Assembly: GCA_963677475.2 (NCBI GenBank)
Contig: CAXXQD010000016.1
Coordinates: forward strand, 1 to 64,000
Length of the DNA stretch: 64,000 nucleotides
Source: JABMQB01 sp963677475
GTDB lineage: Bacteria > Bacteroidota > Bacteroidia > Bacteroidales > Prolixibacteraceae
Reading direction: 5' to 3'
The first letter of the stretch is position 1. Each line of letters starts with the position of its first letter. The notes beneath the pieces are model-generated. The model saw only the letters and a list, made by a program, of their open reading frames with translations, was not told where the DNA came from and made no database searches. Of this stretch, positions 1 through 9,797 are shown in pieces. The position numbers and the translations under genes were made by a program.

Positions 1-617
1 CCACGTGATGGCTTCAGGCGAAGACGTAAACGTATTGGTAATGGATACCGAAGTTTACTCGAACACTGGAGGACAATCGTCTAAATCAACTCCTGTTGGA
101 GCTGTTGCTAAATTTGCAGCTTCCGGTAAAAAAATCCGTAAAAAAGACCTTGGTGTTATGATGATGTCATACGGTTATGTGTATGTTGCACAGGTAGCCC
201 TTGGAGCTAATCAGGGCCAATACCTGAAAGCATTAAAAGAAGCAGAGGCTTATCCTGGACCATCCATAATCATTGCTTATGCACCATGTATCAACCACGG
301 GTTAAGGGCAGGAATGGGCAAAACCCAGAGGAAGAGAAAAAAGCTGTTCAGTCAGGATATTGGACATTGTTTAGGTACAATCCGCTATTGGAAGAGGAAG
401 GAAAGAATCCGTTTACTCTTGACTCAAAAGAACCGGATTGGAGTTTATTCCAGGACTTCCTTGCTGGTGAAGTGAGATATACTTCCTTGAAAAAATCATT
501 CCCTGAAGCAGCAGATGAATTGTTTGCTGAATCAGAAAGAATGCAAAATGGAGGTACAACTCATATCTACGTCAGGCTGCAATGGATTATTCTCAGGCAG
601 AAACAGCAGAAGAATAA
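1..617 (+). pseudogene. nifJ: Pyruvate:ferredoxin (flavodoxin) oxidoreductase, C-terminal fragment with two frameshifts
   Basis: This is the C-terminal thiamine-diphosphate-binding part of the single-chain enzyme that oxidises pyruvate to acetyl-CoA and CO2 while reducing ferredoxin or flavodoxin. The motif DTEVYSNTGGQSSK and the stretch YAPCINHGLRAGMGK are typical of the family. The 5' end lies outside the window. The reading frame breaks twice: after the Gln codon at 326-328 one base is missing, and near 541 another is missing. Adding one base at each place restores the family ending (EEEKKAVQSGYW, EGKNPF, DSKEPDW, GEVRY, then NAKWRYNSYLRQ) and a TAA at 615-617. A rho-independent hairpin follows. 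The breaks look like sequence errors rather than decay, because the residues on both sides are well conserved. That reading is inference. Confidence 0.85.
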
Positions 618-639
618 AAACCGTTTATATATATTGGAA

Positions 640-669
640 GGTCGCATTCAATTGGGTGCGGCCTTTTTT
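640..669 (+). terminator. Rho-independent terminator after nifJ
   Basis: A seven-pair stem (GGTCGCA at 640-646, TGCGGCC at 657-663, one G-T pair) is followed directly by six T residues. It sits 22 bases after the restored nifJ stop codon. Confidence 0.8.
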
Positions 670-838
670 ATGCCCTAAATTATCGCAAATAATTATCAAA
701 GCATCTTCCCCATCTTTTTTTGTAATAATACAGCAACTTTACTTACAAATTCTTGTATTAATTAGCTATTATTTTAATGTTTCGCACAAATTTCCCACAT
801 TTAAGATGAATTTAGGATTCTTAATACATATAATATCT

Positions 839-2847
839 ATGAAAAATCGCTATCTAAATGCAATTCTGGCTTTCCTGCTGGTTTCAACCAGCTATCCGGT
901 TATTGCACAAAACAAATTGGTTTTCGACAAATACCATAATTATCAGGAAGTTCAAGCGGACCTAAAAAAATTGGCAGCCACGAAACCGGAAAAAACCAAG
1001 TTATTAACCATTGCCCAAAGTCGGGAGGAAAGAATGTAACCATCCTTCAAATTGGAAGTGGGAAACAAGAAGTCCCTGCAATTGTGGTTGGGGCGAATTT
1101 TGAAGGTATTACCCCAATTTCAACGGAAGGGGCACTATATCTGGCAAATATGATCTTGAATAACCAAGCTGAAAAAGAGGTAACCTGGTATATCATGCCT
1201 TTGCCAAACCCTGATGCTTCCGAGACTTTCTTCTCAAAGATAAAAGTGGAAAATTCATACAATTCTTTGGCTGTTAATAACGATGTTGACGAAGCAAGTG
1301 ATGAAGATGGTTTTGATGATTTAAATGGAGATGGGTTTATCACACAAATGCGGGTAAAAGATCCTACAGGATCGTACATAATTTCTTCGAAGGACGAACG
1401 CATCATGGAAAAAGCCAATATCAAAAAAGGAGAGCGGGGTGCATATAAAATTTATTCAGAGGGACTGGACAATGATAACGACGGGGAATACAATGAAGAT
1501 CCCAAAGGCGGCATAAACGTTGGGATTAGCTTCCCACATTTATTTGATACTTACAACAAAGAATCCGGATTGTGGTCTGGATACAGCCCTGAAGTTTACG
1601 GGATCATGAAGTTTATCTATTCCCACCCTGAAATATCCATGGTATTTACACTCGGCACATCTGATTTTTGTAGGTCTGAACCAAAGGATGGAAGAAAAGG
1701 GGAAGCAAATATGAACGCGATTAAAGTTCCAAGGCGATATGCCAATATGCTTGGTGCCGATACCGAGAAAACTTACACCATGGATGAAGTGATTGCCATG
1801 GCAAAAACAATCGTCCCTCCCGGAATGGAGGTTACACCTTCAATGATTGCTGGCATGTTGGGACTTGGTGCAGCCGTTAATCCTTTAAAAGACGACCTGC
1901 TTTTTTATAAAAAGTACGCCGAAGAATATAAGGGATTTTTAAAAGAAAATAATTTCACAATCGAAAGACTTGATGCAGGGAAAGCGAAAGATGGTTCGTT
2001 CGAATTGTGGGCATATTATCATCTTGGGGTTCCGTCTTTCAGCATGAATTTGTTTACGGTCCAAAAAGTACAAAAGGAAAAAGCGGATGGCGCAAACAGA
2101 TTAACCCTGGATTCATTGAAAACCATGAGCAATGCTGATTTTATTGCCCTTGATGATGAAGTGTTAACAACCTTCCATAAGGAGAACAGTGTCCCGGAGA
2201 GAATGACGGCTTCTGGCGTGAAAAAGATGGTAGAAGAAGGGAAAACCGAACCTTCAAAAATTGCAGAAATGATTGAAAAAATGCCTAAGCCAAAAAAGGA
2301 AGGCGACCTTGGGGAGAAAGACAAAGCATTGTTGGCATATATCGACGATCAAAATAACGGTGATGGTTTTGTTAACTGGACAACCTACAACCACCCTACC
2401 CTTGGAGAAGTAGAAATTGGAGGTTACGTTCCTTTCTTATCTTCAACCCCCCAGGCTACTGAAATTGAAAACTTATGTAAAGATCAAATTCCATGGTTAA
2501 TTAAATTGAGTGAAAAATTGCCGCAAATAACTTTAATGGAATCTAAAATCAAAAACCTTGGGGCAGGGATTTACGAATTAGAAGTTTTCGTTGAAAATAG
2601 TGGTGAGCTTCCTTACCCAATTTCGATGGGACAAAGAAACAGGGAACCAGCACCGGTTGTGATAATTCTGGAAGGAAATGTGGAATTCCTGCAAGGGAAA
2701 AGCCGTACCCCACTAGGCAGTATTGGAGGAAATCAGGTTAAAAAACTTCGATGGCTTATTAAAACCGAAAAACCTGTGAAAGTTACTGCCACAATTGAAT
2801 CAAAGGGTAAAGGAAATGATGTTAAACTAATAGAAATAGGAGGTTAA
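839..2847 (+). pseudogene. M14 carboxypeptidase-like protein lacking catalytic residues; one frameshift
   Basis: With one base restored near 1028 the gene encodes 669 residues: signal peptide (1 to about 24), an M14 zinc-carboxypeptidase fold, and a C-terminal beta domain. It is a paralogue of the next gene, sharing the Asp-rich, EF-hand-like inserts (DLNGDGFITQMRVKDP and GLDNDNDGEYNEDP). The active-site residues present in the neighbour are absent. The region matching the neighbour's HGNE zinc motif reads GANFEGITPIS (residues 85-95), the second-histidine region reads VFTLGTSD, the DPNRNW substrate motif is gone, and the catalytic Glu in FTGELF is Asn (FSMNLF). It is therefore probably a non-peptidase pseudoenzyme, translated just before its active paralogue (2-base gap). 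As written, the frame stops at 1039. The single-base break looks like an error in the sequence, but a real mutation cannot be excluded. Confidence 0.75.
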
Positions 2848-2849
2848 TC

Positions 2850-4601
2850 ATGAAGAAAATTACATATATATTAACCTTAGTCATTGCGATTGCCTCTACT
2901 GCGTTCAGTGCAAATAAATCGAAAATTGAAGTGCCTTTGCGATTCGACCGCTACTATAATTACGAAGATGTCGTTAGTGCGTTAAAGTCGATTAATAAAG
3001 AGTTTCCGAAGCTTACAAAGTTGGATGTAATTGGAAAAAGCGAAGAAGGAAGGGCAATTTATGCACTTACGATAAATAACCCGGAAACGGGCGATGAACT
3101 GGATAAACCGGGAGTTTATCTCGACGGCAATATTCATGGCAATGAAATTCAAGCCGGGGAAGTTTGCCTGTATTATGCCAACACGCTTTTGACTAAATAC
3201 GGTAAAAACGACAAAATCACCAAGACATTGGACAGAAATACCCACTACATTATTCCGGTTGTAAATGTCGATGGGCGCGCCCATTTTTTTGAGGATGGCA
3301 ATACTCCGCATTCAAACCGGAGCATTCGAATTGCAAACGATGATGACAACGATGGACTTTTTGACGAGGATAATTCTGATGATCTGGATGGTGATGGAAG
3401 TATCTGTCAAATGCGAATCAAAGACCCTTTTGGAAATATGAAAACCGATCCGGAAGATCCGCGTTTAATGGTGCGTGTGAAACCAGGCGAAAAAGGCGAA
3501 TGGACGGTTCTGGGATACGAAGGAATTGACAACGACGGAGATGGAAGGATAAACGAAGATGGTGAAGGGTATTTAGATCCAAACCGGAATTGGGGTTACA
3601 ACTGGATGCCCGATTATGTGCAACGAGGCGCAGGAAAATTTCCTTTGTCAGGAATTGGGTTAAAATCCATTGCCGAGTTTATTGACTCCAAACCCAATAT
3701 TATTGTTGGATTCGCATTTCATAACTCAGGAGGCATGTGGCTGCGCCCACCTTCTGCCAAGACCGAAAAAATGGATCGGAAAGATATTGCCGTGTTTGAT
3801 ATTCTTGGTAAAAATGCCCAAAATATGACCCCTGGATATGTTTATAAACCATCCCATGATTTATATCCAACTTATGGCGATTTTGATTCACATCTTTTTA
3901 ATCTTAATGGTGCATTTTCGTTCACAGGGGAACTGTTTATGAGTTCCGATGAAACCTATCGGAAAGATATTACCAAACCAACACCTGCGCTTCAAAGCGA
4001 TGATCCGGATGTTGCTCGAAGGGCAAAATCGACCGAAGAAAACAGGGAACGGATTAAATTTAACGACCATCTCGGAATGGGGGAATTGTATAAAGATTGG
4101 ACTCCTTACAAACATCCGATGTATGGAGATATTGAAATTGGTGGCTATGTTAAAATGAGCTCAAGGCTACCCCACCCCTTTATGCTGCCCGAATTGGTGC
4201 ACAGAAACGCTGCAGGGGTGTTATTTTCAGCAGAAAATACACCAGAAATTAGTATGGATATTGTGGAAGTTAAAAAAGTTGGAAAAAAATTACATCAGGT
4301 TACGGTTCGCTTATCCAATGAAAATGCAATCCCATCGATGTCGTATTTAGCTGCACGCAATAAGCTTTATACCAAAGATATCCTTAAAGTTTCAGGTGCA
4401 AAAGTAATTGCCGGTGGCGAATTAACCAACATTTACCAAAATACGGTAAAATACAAGAAGCATAAACCTGATGTTCAATTTTTAATTGTACCAAGCTATG
4501 GCAAGGTTGATTATCAGTTTTTGGTGGAAGGAAAAGGTGAAATTGCAATCGATTATATTTCGCGAAAAGCAAAAGATATTAGCACTAAAGTAAAACTTTA
4601 G
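2850..4601 (+). CDS. M14 family zinc carboxypeptidase, secreted
   Basis: The 583-residue protein has a signal peptide (1 to about 20) and the M14 catalytic set. Zinc ligands are His96 and Glu99 in GNIHGNEIQAGE and His291 in FAFHNSGG. The substrate-binding motif DPNRNW lies at 243-248, and the catalytic Glu361 is in FSFTGELF. Two Asp-rich inserts (about 163-183 and 227-239) look like calcium-binding EF-hand/thrombospondin-3 loops, and a beta-rich domain ends the protein. It probably trims C-terminal residues from peptides in the periplasm or outside the cell. It follows its inactive paralogue after 2 bases, so the two are co-translated and may act as a pair. A hairpin terminator follows at 4632. 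Confidence 0.87.
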   Translation: MKKITYILTLVIAIASTAFSANKSKIEVPLRFDRYYNYEDVVSALKSINKEFPKLTKLDVIGKSEEGRAIYALTINNPETGDELDKPGVYLDGNIHGNEIQAGEVCLYYANTLLTKYGKNDKITKTLDRNTHYIIPVVNVDGRAHFFEDGNTPHSNRSIRIANDDDNDGLFDEDNSDDLDGDGSICQMRIKDPFGNMKTDPEDPRLMVRVKPGEKGEWTVLGYEGIDNDGDGRINEDGEGYLDPNRNWGYNWMPDYVQRGAGKFPLSGIGLKSIAEFIDSKPNIIVGFAFHNSGGMWLRPPSAKTEKMDRKDIAVFDILGKNAQNMTPGYVYKPSHDLYPTYGDFDSHLFNLNGAFSFTGELFMSSDETYRKDITKPTPALQSDDPDVARRAKSTEENRERIKFNDHLGMGELYKDWTPYKHPMYGDIEIGGYVKMSSRLPHPFMLPELVHRNAAGVLFSAENTPEISMDIVEVKKVGKKLHQVTVRLSNENAIPSMSYLAARNKLYTKDILKVSGAKVIAGGELTNIYQNTVKYKKHKPDVQFLIVPSYGKVDYQFLVEGKGEIAIDYISRKAKDISTKVKL

Positions 4602-4631
4602 ATTGTTCTAACTATTAAATATATTATTTTG

Positions 4632-4665
4632 GGATGGCATTTCTTTAAGGGAGATGTCATCCTTT
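4632..4665 (+). terminator. Hairpin terminator after the M14 pair
   Basis: GGATGGCAT (4632-4640) pairs with ATGTCATCC (4654-4662) with one G-T pair, followed by a short TTT. The T tail is weak, so termination efficiency is uncertain. Confidence 0.5.
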
Positions 4666-4715
4666 AAAGCAAAATTTAATGGTCATATTGGTATAATTAT
4701 TGCTTCTAAATCCGC

Positions 4716-5219
4716 ATGAAAACAAAATCAACTCTGGCTGCCTTGCTTATCATTATTTCCCTCATTTCTTGTACGTCTTCAAAATATATTCATGATCCAT
4801 CCAGCAATAAGCGGCAAAAAGAACTTCGCTCAAGCCGATCAGGCAACGTTGCAGCGGATATATTCCTCACCATTGGTTCTGTAATACTTTCTGAATCGTT
4901 AGATGTAAATGTTGATTATTTTCCTGCCGGGCAAGAGTTTAAAAATTTCAAACTGGTCAATAATACAAAAGATACAATGTTTGTGAATATGCTCACCGAT
5001 GCAACATGGGATAACGAAGATTATTGTGATTTTATGGATATCAGGATACCACCTGAAGAAAAATGTAAAATATTAGTTCCTTTAGGGGTAAATTACAATG
5101 TGTATTTTGGCACTACCTACAATCCGGAAAAAGACGAATATGTACAAATTAATACCTTCGATGTACGAAAGCTTGGCTTAAAACCAGGAATGACAGAATT
5201 CCTCTCAAATAACGAATAA
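4716..5219 (+). CDS. Small lipoprotein of unknown function
   Basis: The 167-residue protein begins with a lipoprotein signal ending in the lipobox LISC (Cys19), so it is probably anchored in the outer or inner membrane. The rest is a single small domain, perhaps beta-rich, with no motif I recognise. It stands alone, running toward the convergent dehydrogenase gene with no gap between the two stops (5219/5220). No function is assigned. Confidence 0.7.
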   Translation: MKTKSTLAALLIIISLISCTSSKYIHDPSSNKRQKELRSSRSGNVAADIFLTIGSVILSESLDVNVDYFPAGQEFKNFKLVNNTKDTMFVNMLTDATWDNEDYCDFMDIRIPPEEKCKILVPLGVNYNVYFGTTYNPEKDEYVQINTFDVRKLGLKPGMTEFLSNNE

Positions 5220-6431
5220 CTACGAATTTAGAAAATCCTCAAGATATGCATACTGTTCTGTTAACTGCCCATTTTTAAGTATGGTTGCCCTGTTTAATAT
5301 TCCTTTTGAATCTTGATCGAAAAATGCCGGGATTACGTGTTCCAACAATGCATCGGCGAACGTATTAGATGCATTAATTGGCAATGCAGTTGGCAAATTA
5401 TCTACTGCTGTAACCAAAATATTGTTTATTCCTGAATAGGGAGGCTCTTCAGCCAATGTCTGAGGGTTGATATCGTAAAATGAGCTTTCATGCTCCGATG
5501 TGCGAATAGTAGTTGGCACCGGTCCCGGAACATCACAACTTACATCTGAAATTATTTTAATCCGAAAATCATCTGCCTGTATGTCATCTAATGAGAAAAA
5601 TACAGGAGATTTTGGGTTCCAAAAGTGGCAAGGAATATATACATCTGTAATATTTGTAAAAGGTTTAAATGCCGATTCAAAATCCTCCGGGGCATCAAAA
5701 AAATCTTCCATTTTCACCTTGGAATTTGCCTTTGGTTTTACATAATCTTCAAAAGGCAGCATGCAATATACAGCTTCCTTAAAGTTTTCTTTAAGAAACT
5801 CGTCTTTTTTCATTTCCCTTACTCCATGGGCGCGAAGGGTTAATGCAGCGCCCTGCCCTACCCTTCCGTCGCCAGTAATGACTATTTTTAAAGGTGGTAT
5901 TTTAAACGTTTTTAAAAATTTAAATAGTTCATCCACATCGTAGAAATTTGAAGGGTGTGGAATGTCTGTATTAAGGTACCGTTTCATCATACCCATTATG
6001 GCATAATAGGCACCAACTACCCCTGCCCAATGACCAAATGCAACCAGCCTGGAATTATTTTCATCGGTGAAATATTCATAGTCGAGAAGTGTAATTCTCT
6101 TCTTTGCCATTTCTTTGAAAAAACTTTGGTTGTGCTTTTGTTTTTTTGCAACATGCGCAAACATAAAATACATTTTGCCTTCTATTAATGCTTCTTCTGC
6201 AACTTCTTTTACACCAATTAGCAGGTCGCAATCTGAAAGGTCTTCCCGTATTTTAACCCCAACCTTCTTGTATTCATCATCTTTGAAAATACGAATTTCG
6301 GATGGCTGAACTACTATTTCTACCTGATTCCATTTTTCCAATATTTGTTTTGCACTCTCAGGAGTTATTGCTGCCCTACGATCTTTCCAACGTCTGGTTT
6401 CCCTTAATATTCCAATTTTAAAAGCCTTCAT
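5220..6431 (-). CDS. NAD(P)-dependent saccharopine/alanine dehydrogenase-like oxidoreductase
   Basis: About 403 residues. The N-terminus (KIGILRETRRWKDRRAAITPE) has the pattern of the alanine dehydrogenase/transhydrogenase N-terminal domain, and a Rossmann-type loop GDGRVGQGAALTLRAHG lies mid-protein. The overall layout is closest to NAD-dependent, lysine-forming saccharopine dehydrogenases of the fungal Lys1 type, which are common in Bacteroidota and usually annotated as lysine-metabolism or generic NAD(P) oxidoreductases. The frame could open at a TTG at 6446, but the ATG at 6431 begins exactly where family homology starts, so I use it. The gene has no operon partner here. The true substrate cannot be read from the sequence. 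Confidence 0.75.
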   Translation of the reverse strand: MKAFKIGILRETRRWKDRRAAITPESAKQILEKWNQVEIVVQPSEIRIFKDDEYKKVGVKIREDLSDCDLLIGVKEVAEEALIEGKMYFMFAHVAKKQKHNQSFFKEMAKKRITLLDYEYFTDENNSRLVAFGHWAGVVGAYYAIMGMMKRYLNTDIPHPSNFYDVDELFKFLKTFKIPPLKIVITGDGRVGQGAALTLRAHGVREMKKDEFLKENFKEAVYCMLPFEDYVKPKANSKVKMEDFFDAPEDFESAFKPFTNITDVYIPCHFWNPKSPVFFSLDDIQADDFRIKIISDVSCDVPGPVPTTIRTSEHESSFYDINPQTLAEEPPYSGINNILVTAVDNLPTALPINASNTFADALLEHVIPAFFDQDSKGILNRATILKNGQLTEQYAYLEDFLNS

Positions 6432-6638
6432 AAATTCATATTTCAAGGAAAGATACTTATAATATTAATTGTAAAAAGATTTCTTCTTAATTTTTAAAAC
6501 AGGGCTACTTATAGAATAATAAGCTATCTTTGAATCTTAAATAAAAAAAGACATGGACGACTATCATTCGGGAAAATACCCTAATTATTAACCTGAGAAA
6601 CAAACTGAAGTTATATTCATTTGTTTTTCAATAAACAA

Positions 6639-7574
6639 ATGGCTATGATTACATTTTGGGAGATAGAAAATAACGTTTCAAAAATAGATTCCTTTAAACC
6701 CGGATGCTGGGTAAACGTAAAAGTTCCAAACCAAGAAGAAATTGATTATCTAAAATCCAGTTTAAATATTCCAGAAGATTTTATCCACGATGTTCTCGAT
6801 ATTGACGAAGTGCCCAGAATTGAAACCAACGTTGAGAATTCGTATGTTATATTGCGTGTGCCCCTAAGTAATCCAAACAATGGTGTTCCATATGTCACTG
6901 TTCCTTTGGGGATTGCAATAACACCAAATGCAACCGTTACAATCTGTTCTCAGCGAAACGAGGTCATATCCCAATTGTTTAAAATGGCAACAGTAAAAAA
7001 GATACAACTGGGCACAACAGTTGACGACATATTGCGCTTATTTTTTATTTCTGCATCGTGGTATTTGCAGTTCCTAAAAGAGATAAATTCTCAAACAACA
7101 CATATTGAAAAAGACCTGGAATACGCAACTAAAAATGAAGAACTACATCGCTTATTGCGCATGGAAAAATGCCTGGTTTATTTCATTACTTCCCTAAAAG
7201 GAAATGAAATGATCCTGGAAAAAATAAGGACAAAAAAAAACCCACCGTTAACCAATTTCAACATTGATTTGATGGAGGATGTTGCCATTGAAGTAAAACA
7301 GGCTTTGGAAATGGCTAAGGTTTATAGCGATATACAAAAGGAAATGATGAATGCATTTTCATCCATAATATCCAATAACCTGAACGTTGTTATGAAACAA
7401 TTGACTTCGGTTACCATTGTTTTGATGATACCAACACTTATTGCCAGTTTATACGGCATGAATGTGTCAAACCATTTTGAGAATTCGCCTTATGCTTTTT
7501 ATGCGATCTTGGTAATCTCAGCCATCTTAACCCTGTTTGGGATTCTTCTGTTTAAACGTAAAAACTGGATTTAA
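6639..7574 (+). CDS. corA: CorA-family divalent cation transporter
   Basis: About 311 residues. A soluble N-terminal alpha/beta domain and long helices are followed by two C-terminal membrane segments. The first ends in the family signature YGMN (LIASLYGMNVSNHF), which forms the pore mouth. The second (about 286-303) is followed by the basic tail KRKNWI. It probably imports Mg2+ or Co2+ as a pentamer in the inner membrane. The open frame extends to a TTG at 6621, but the ATG at 6639 is the more plausible start. Its stop overlaps the convergent trkH gene by four bases. Confidence 0.87.
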   Translation: MAMITFWEIENNVSKIDSFKPGCWVNVKVPNQEEIDYLKSSLNIPEDFIHDVLDIDEVPRIETNVENSYVILRVPLSNPNNGVPYVTVPLGIAITPNATVTICSQRNEVISQLFKMATVKKIQLGTTVDDILRLFFISASWYLQFLKEINSQTTHIEKDLEYATKNEELHRLLRMEKCLVYFITSLKGNEMILEKIRTKKNPPLTNFNIDLMEDVAIEVKQALEMAKVYSDIQKEMMNAFSSIISNNLNVVMKQLTSVTIVLMIPTLIASLYGMNVSNHFENSPYAFYAILVISAILTLFGILLFKRKNWI

Positions 7575-9025
7575 CTTTTCCAGAAGCCAGGACTGAACAT
7601 CAACAATAAAGCATAAATTTCCAACCTTCCGGCAAGCATATTAAAGGTTAAGAACATTTTAGCCAAATCAGAAAGATGCGCAAAATTTGAAACCGGGCCT
7701 ACACTCCCGAATCCTGGCCCTATGCCGCCTAACGTAGTAATTGTAGCACCAAAGGCACTTGCAAGGTCTAATCCCGTTAAGCGTAAAAACAAGGTGCCAA
7801 AAGCAATTACCATATAATAAATAAGTATAAAAGACAAAATGGAAGAAACCACTTCTGATTTCATGGTATGGTGGTTATATCGAATCTCGCATATTGCATT
7901 TGGATTGGTAATTTTTCGAAATACCTCTTTAATCTTTTTAATCACAAATAAATAGCGGATAACCTTTACACCTCCTCCGGTTGAGCCCGCACAGGCTCCT
8001 ATCAACATTAGAAACATAATTAGCAATATTCCCTGAATTGGCCATGCAAGATAATCGGCCGAAGCAAATCCGGTTGCGGTTATTATGGAAGAAACCTGAA
8101 AAAACGAATCACGAAATGCTTGTTCCCACTGCAGGTTTTTCTGAAAATGCAGGATAAGTGTTAAAGCTATGCCAACAATTCCGATAATTTTAAAATACAA
8201 CCTTAATTCTTCGTTTCTTAATACCGGTATAAGTTTTCCTAAACGCACCAAGATATGCAGGTTGAAATTAATTCCGGCAATTAGCATAAACACTATAATA
8301 ACATATTGGATATATGGGGAAAAGCCGGCAATACTATCGTTTTTGGTAGAAAAACCTCCTGTCGCTATGGTTCCAAATGAATGACAAACTGCATCAAACA
8401 ACTCCATTCCCCCAAAAAGCAGAAAGATGGTCTCAAGCACAGTTAATCCTACGTAAATCAGCCATATATTCCGGGCAATATATTTAATCTGGTACGACAT
8501 TTTATCTTCCACAAAAACCGAAGTTTCCGATTGAAACATTTGCCTGTAGTTTATATTTTGAAATGGAACAATTGCCAGCACAAGTACTATTATCCCCATT
8601 CCTCCAATCCAGTGGGTAAGACTTCTCCAAAACAATATACTCTTTGGTAAGGATTCTATATCGGTGAGAATGGAAGAACCTGTTGTTGAAAATCCCGACA
8701 TCGATTCAAAAAATGCATCCACAAAATTGGGGATTGCTCCTGAGAAAATGTATGGGAACGTACCAAAAAATGCCAAAATGAGCCACGAAACAACCACAAT
8801 AAACATGTAATCTTTTTTAGTGGCTTTTGCCCTTTTATGTTTGTAAGAAACCAAAAAACAGCTTATTCCTATAAAAAACGTAATGATGAATGCCTTAAAC
8901 ATTGGCATTATTATCTCTTCGCCCTGGAATAAGGAAATAAGTACTGCCCAGCTCATAAAGAAGCTTTCAAACAATAATATAATTGCAAATAAATATATTT
9001 TTAAAAACAACCTCTGTTGATTCAT
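7571..9025 (-). CDS. trkH: TrkH-family potassium uptake protein
   Basis: A 484-residue integral membrane protein with the four pore repeats typical of the Trk/Ktr K+ transporter subunit. The filter-like loops read STTGSS, IATGGFST, TATGFASAD and LGGIGPGFGS. About ten or more hydrophobic segments are visible. A TTG two codons upstream opens the frame, but the ATG at 9025 is preferred. No trkA-like regulatory subunit gene lies within the window, so the partner must be encoded elsewhere. Confidence 0.88.
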   Translation of the reverse strand: MNQQRLFLKIYLFAIILLFESFFMSWAVLISLFQGEEIIMPMFKAFIITFFIGISCFLVSYKHKRAKATKKDYMFIVVVSWLILAFFGTFPYIFSGAIPNFVDAFFESMSGFSTTGSSILTDIESLPKSILFWRSLTHWIGGMGIIVLVLAIVPFQNINYRQMFQSETSVFVEDKMSYQIKYIARNIWLIYVGLTVLETIFLLFGGMELFDAVCHSFGTIATGGFSTKNDSIAGFSPYIQYVIIVFMLIAGINFNLHILVRLGKLIPVLRNEELRLYFKIIGIVGIALTLILHFQKNLQWEQAFRDSFFQVSSIITATGFASADYLAWPIQGILLIMFLMLIGACAGSTGGGVKVIRYLFVIKKIKEVFRKITNPNAICEIRYNHHTMKSEVVSSILSFILIYYMVIAFGTLFLRLTGLDLASAFGATITTLGGIGPGFGSVGPVSNFAHLSDLAKMFLTFNMLAGRLEIYALLLMFSPGFWKS

Positions 9026-9075
9026 ATCCAATAAAAAAATGAGAAAAAAATAAAAATCAGGGGGTATCTAAGTCC

Positions 9076-9417
9076 TTAGGATATTGGTGGCGGAATTTTA
9101 TAGAGCCAGGGTGTATGCAGCCTGCATGTAATGTAAAGATATGGTCTCTCTTTTATGTTCTTTGCATCAACCAGGTGCTTTTTTTGAATCTTATTGATGA
9201 TTTCCCTGGCAAAATATTTAGAATGGTCTTGCGAATCTTCCTCTACTTCATCAAAAATTAAATCCTGGCAAATGTCAAATTGATCAATACCTGAACAAAT
9301 ATTTATCGAAGAAACGGAGGTTTTGAAAGCTTTCTTATCAATTACATTTTCAGGATTTTGAACAAATAATCCTAAAAAAGCAACAATAAAAATGATTGAT
9401 ATTTTATCCTTCTTCAT
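9076..9417 (-). CDS. Small exported hypothetical protein
   Basis: The 113-residue product starts with a basic and hydrophobic leader (KKDKISIIFIVAFLGLFV) that may be a signal peptide or membrane anchor. It contains three cysteines (SINICSGIDQFDICQDL and YITCRLHTPW) and ends in a proline cluster. I do not recognise the family. It lies 50 bases upstream of trkH on the same strand and could share its transcript, but no functional link is visible. Confidence 0.5.
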   Translation of the reverse strand: MKKDKISIIFIVAFLGLFVQNPENVIDKKAFKTSVSSINICSGIDQFDICQDLIFDEVEEDSQDHSKYFAREIINKIQKKHLVDAKNIKERPYLYITCRLHTPWLYKIPPPIS

Positions 9418-9797
9418 TATAAAAGAATGAAAACCACAACTTTAGGTGCAAAGCTAGATATTATATAATGAATTAAACCAAAACGGAATCAATATTCAAT
9501 CTTAGGTTGAAATTCTTAATATTCAAATAACTATTTAACAATCATTATTAATCACATTATATAACCATAAATAGCTATTGGTATTCATATTTTCGATGGC
9601 CTGTAAACAATTTAAGTCTTTTTTTTGCAACCATCCCCTATGTCCAAGTAGGGCTATTTGGGATTTTTACCACCAAAATCAAATTAACATTAACAAAACA
9701 TGAGCTTTGTCATATATTTCGCTGTTCAATGAATGGGGGAAAGTGAAATATTTATTTTTGGGCGACTTAAAAGATTACATTTTTTACAGACAGCTTT
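9418..9797. other. Intergenic region upstream of amt
   Basis: 380 AT-rich bases lie between two divergent genes. A candidate Bacteroidota minus-7 element TATTTTTG (TAnnTTTG form) is at 9753-9760, 38 bases before the amt start, but no well-spaced TTTG minus-33 element is visible. No gene, RNA or repeat was recognised. Confidence 0.4.

Noticed and set aside
6553..6591. Twelve-codon frame upstream of corA
   Set aside because: Too short, no ribosome site and no reason to expect a leader peptide.
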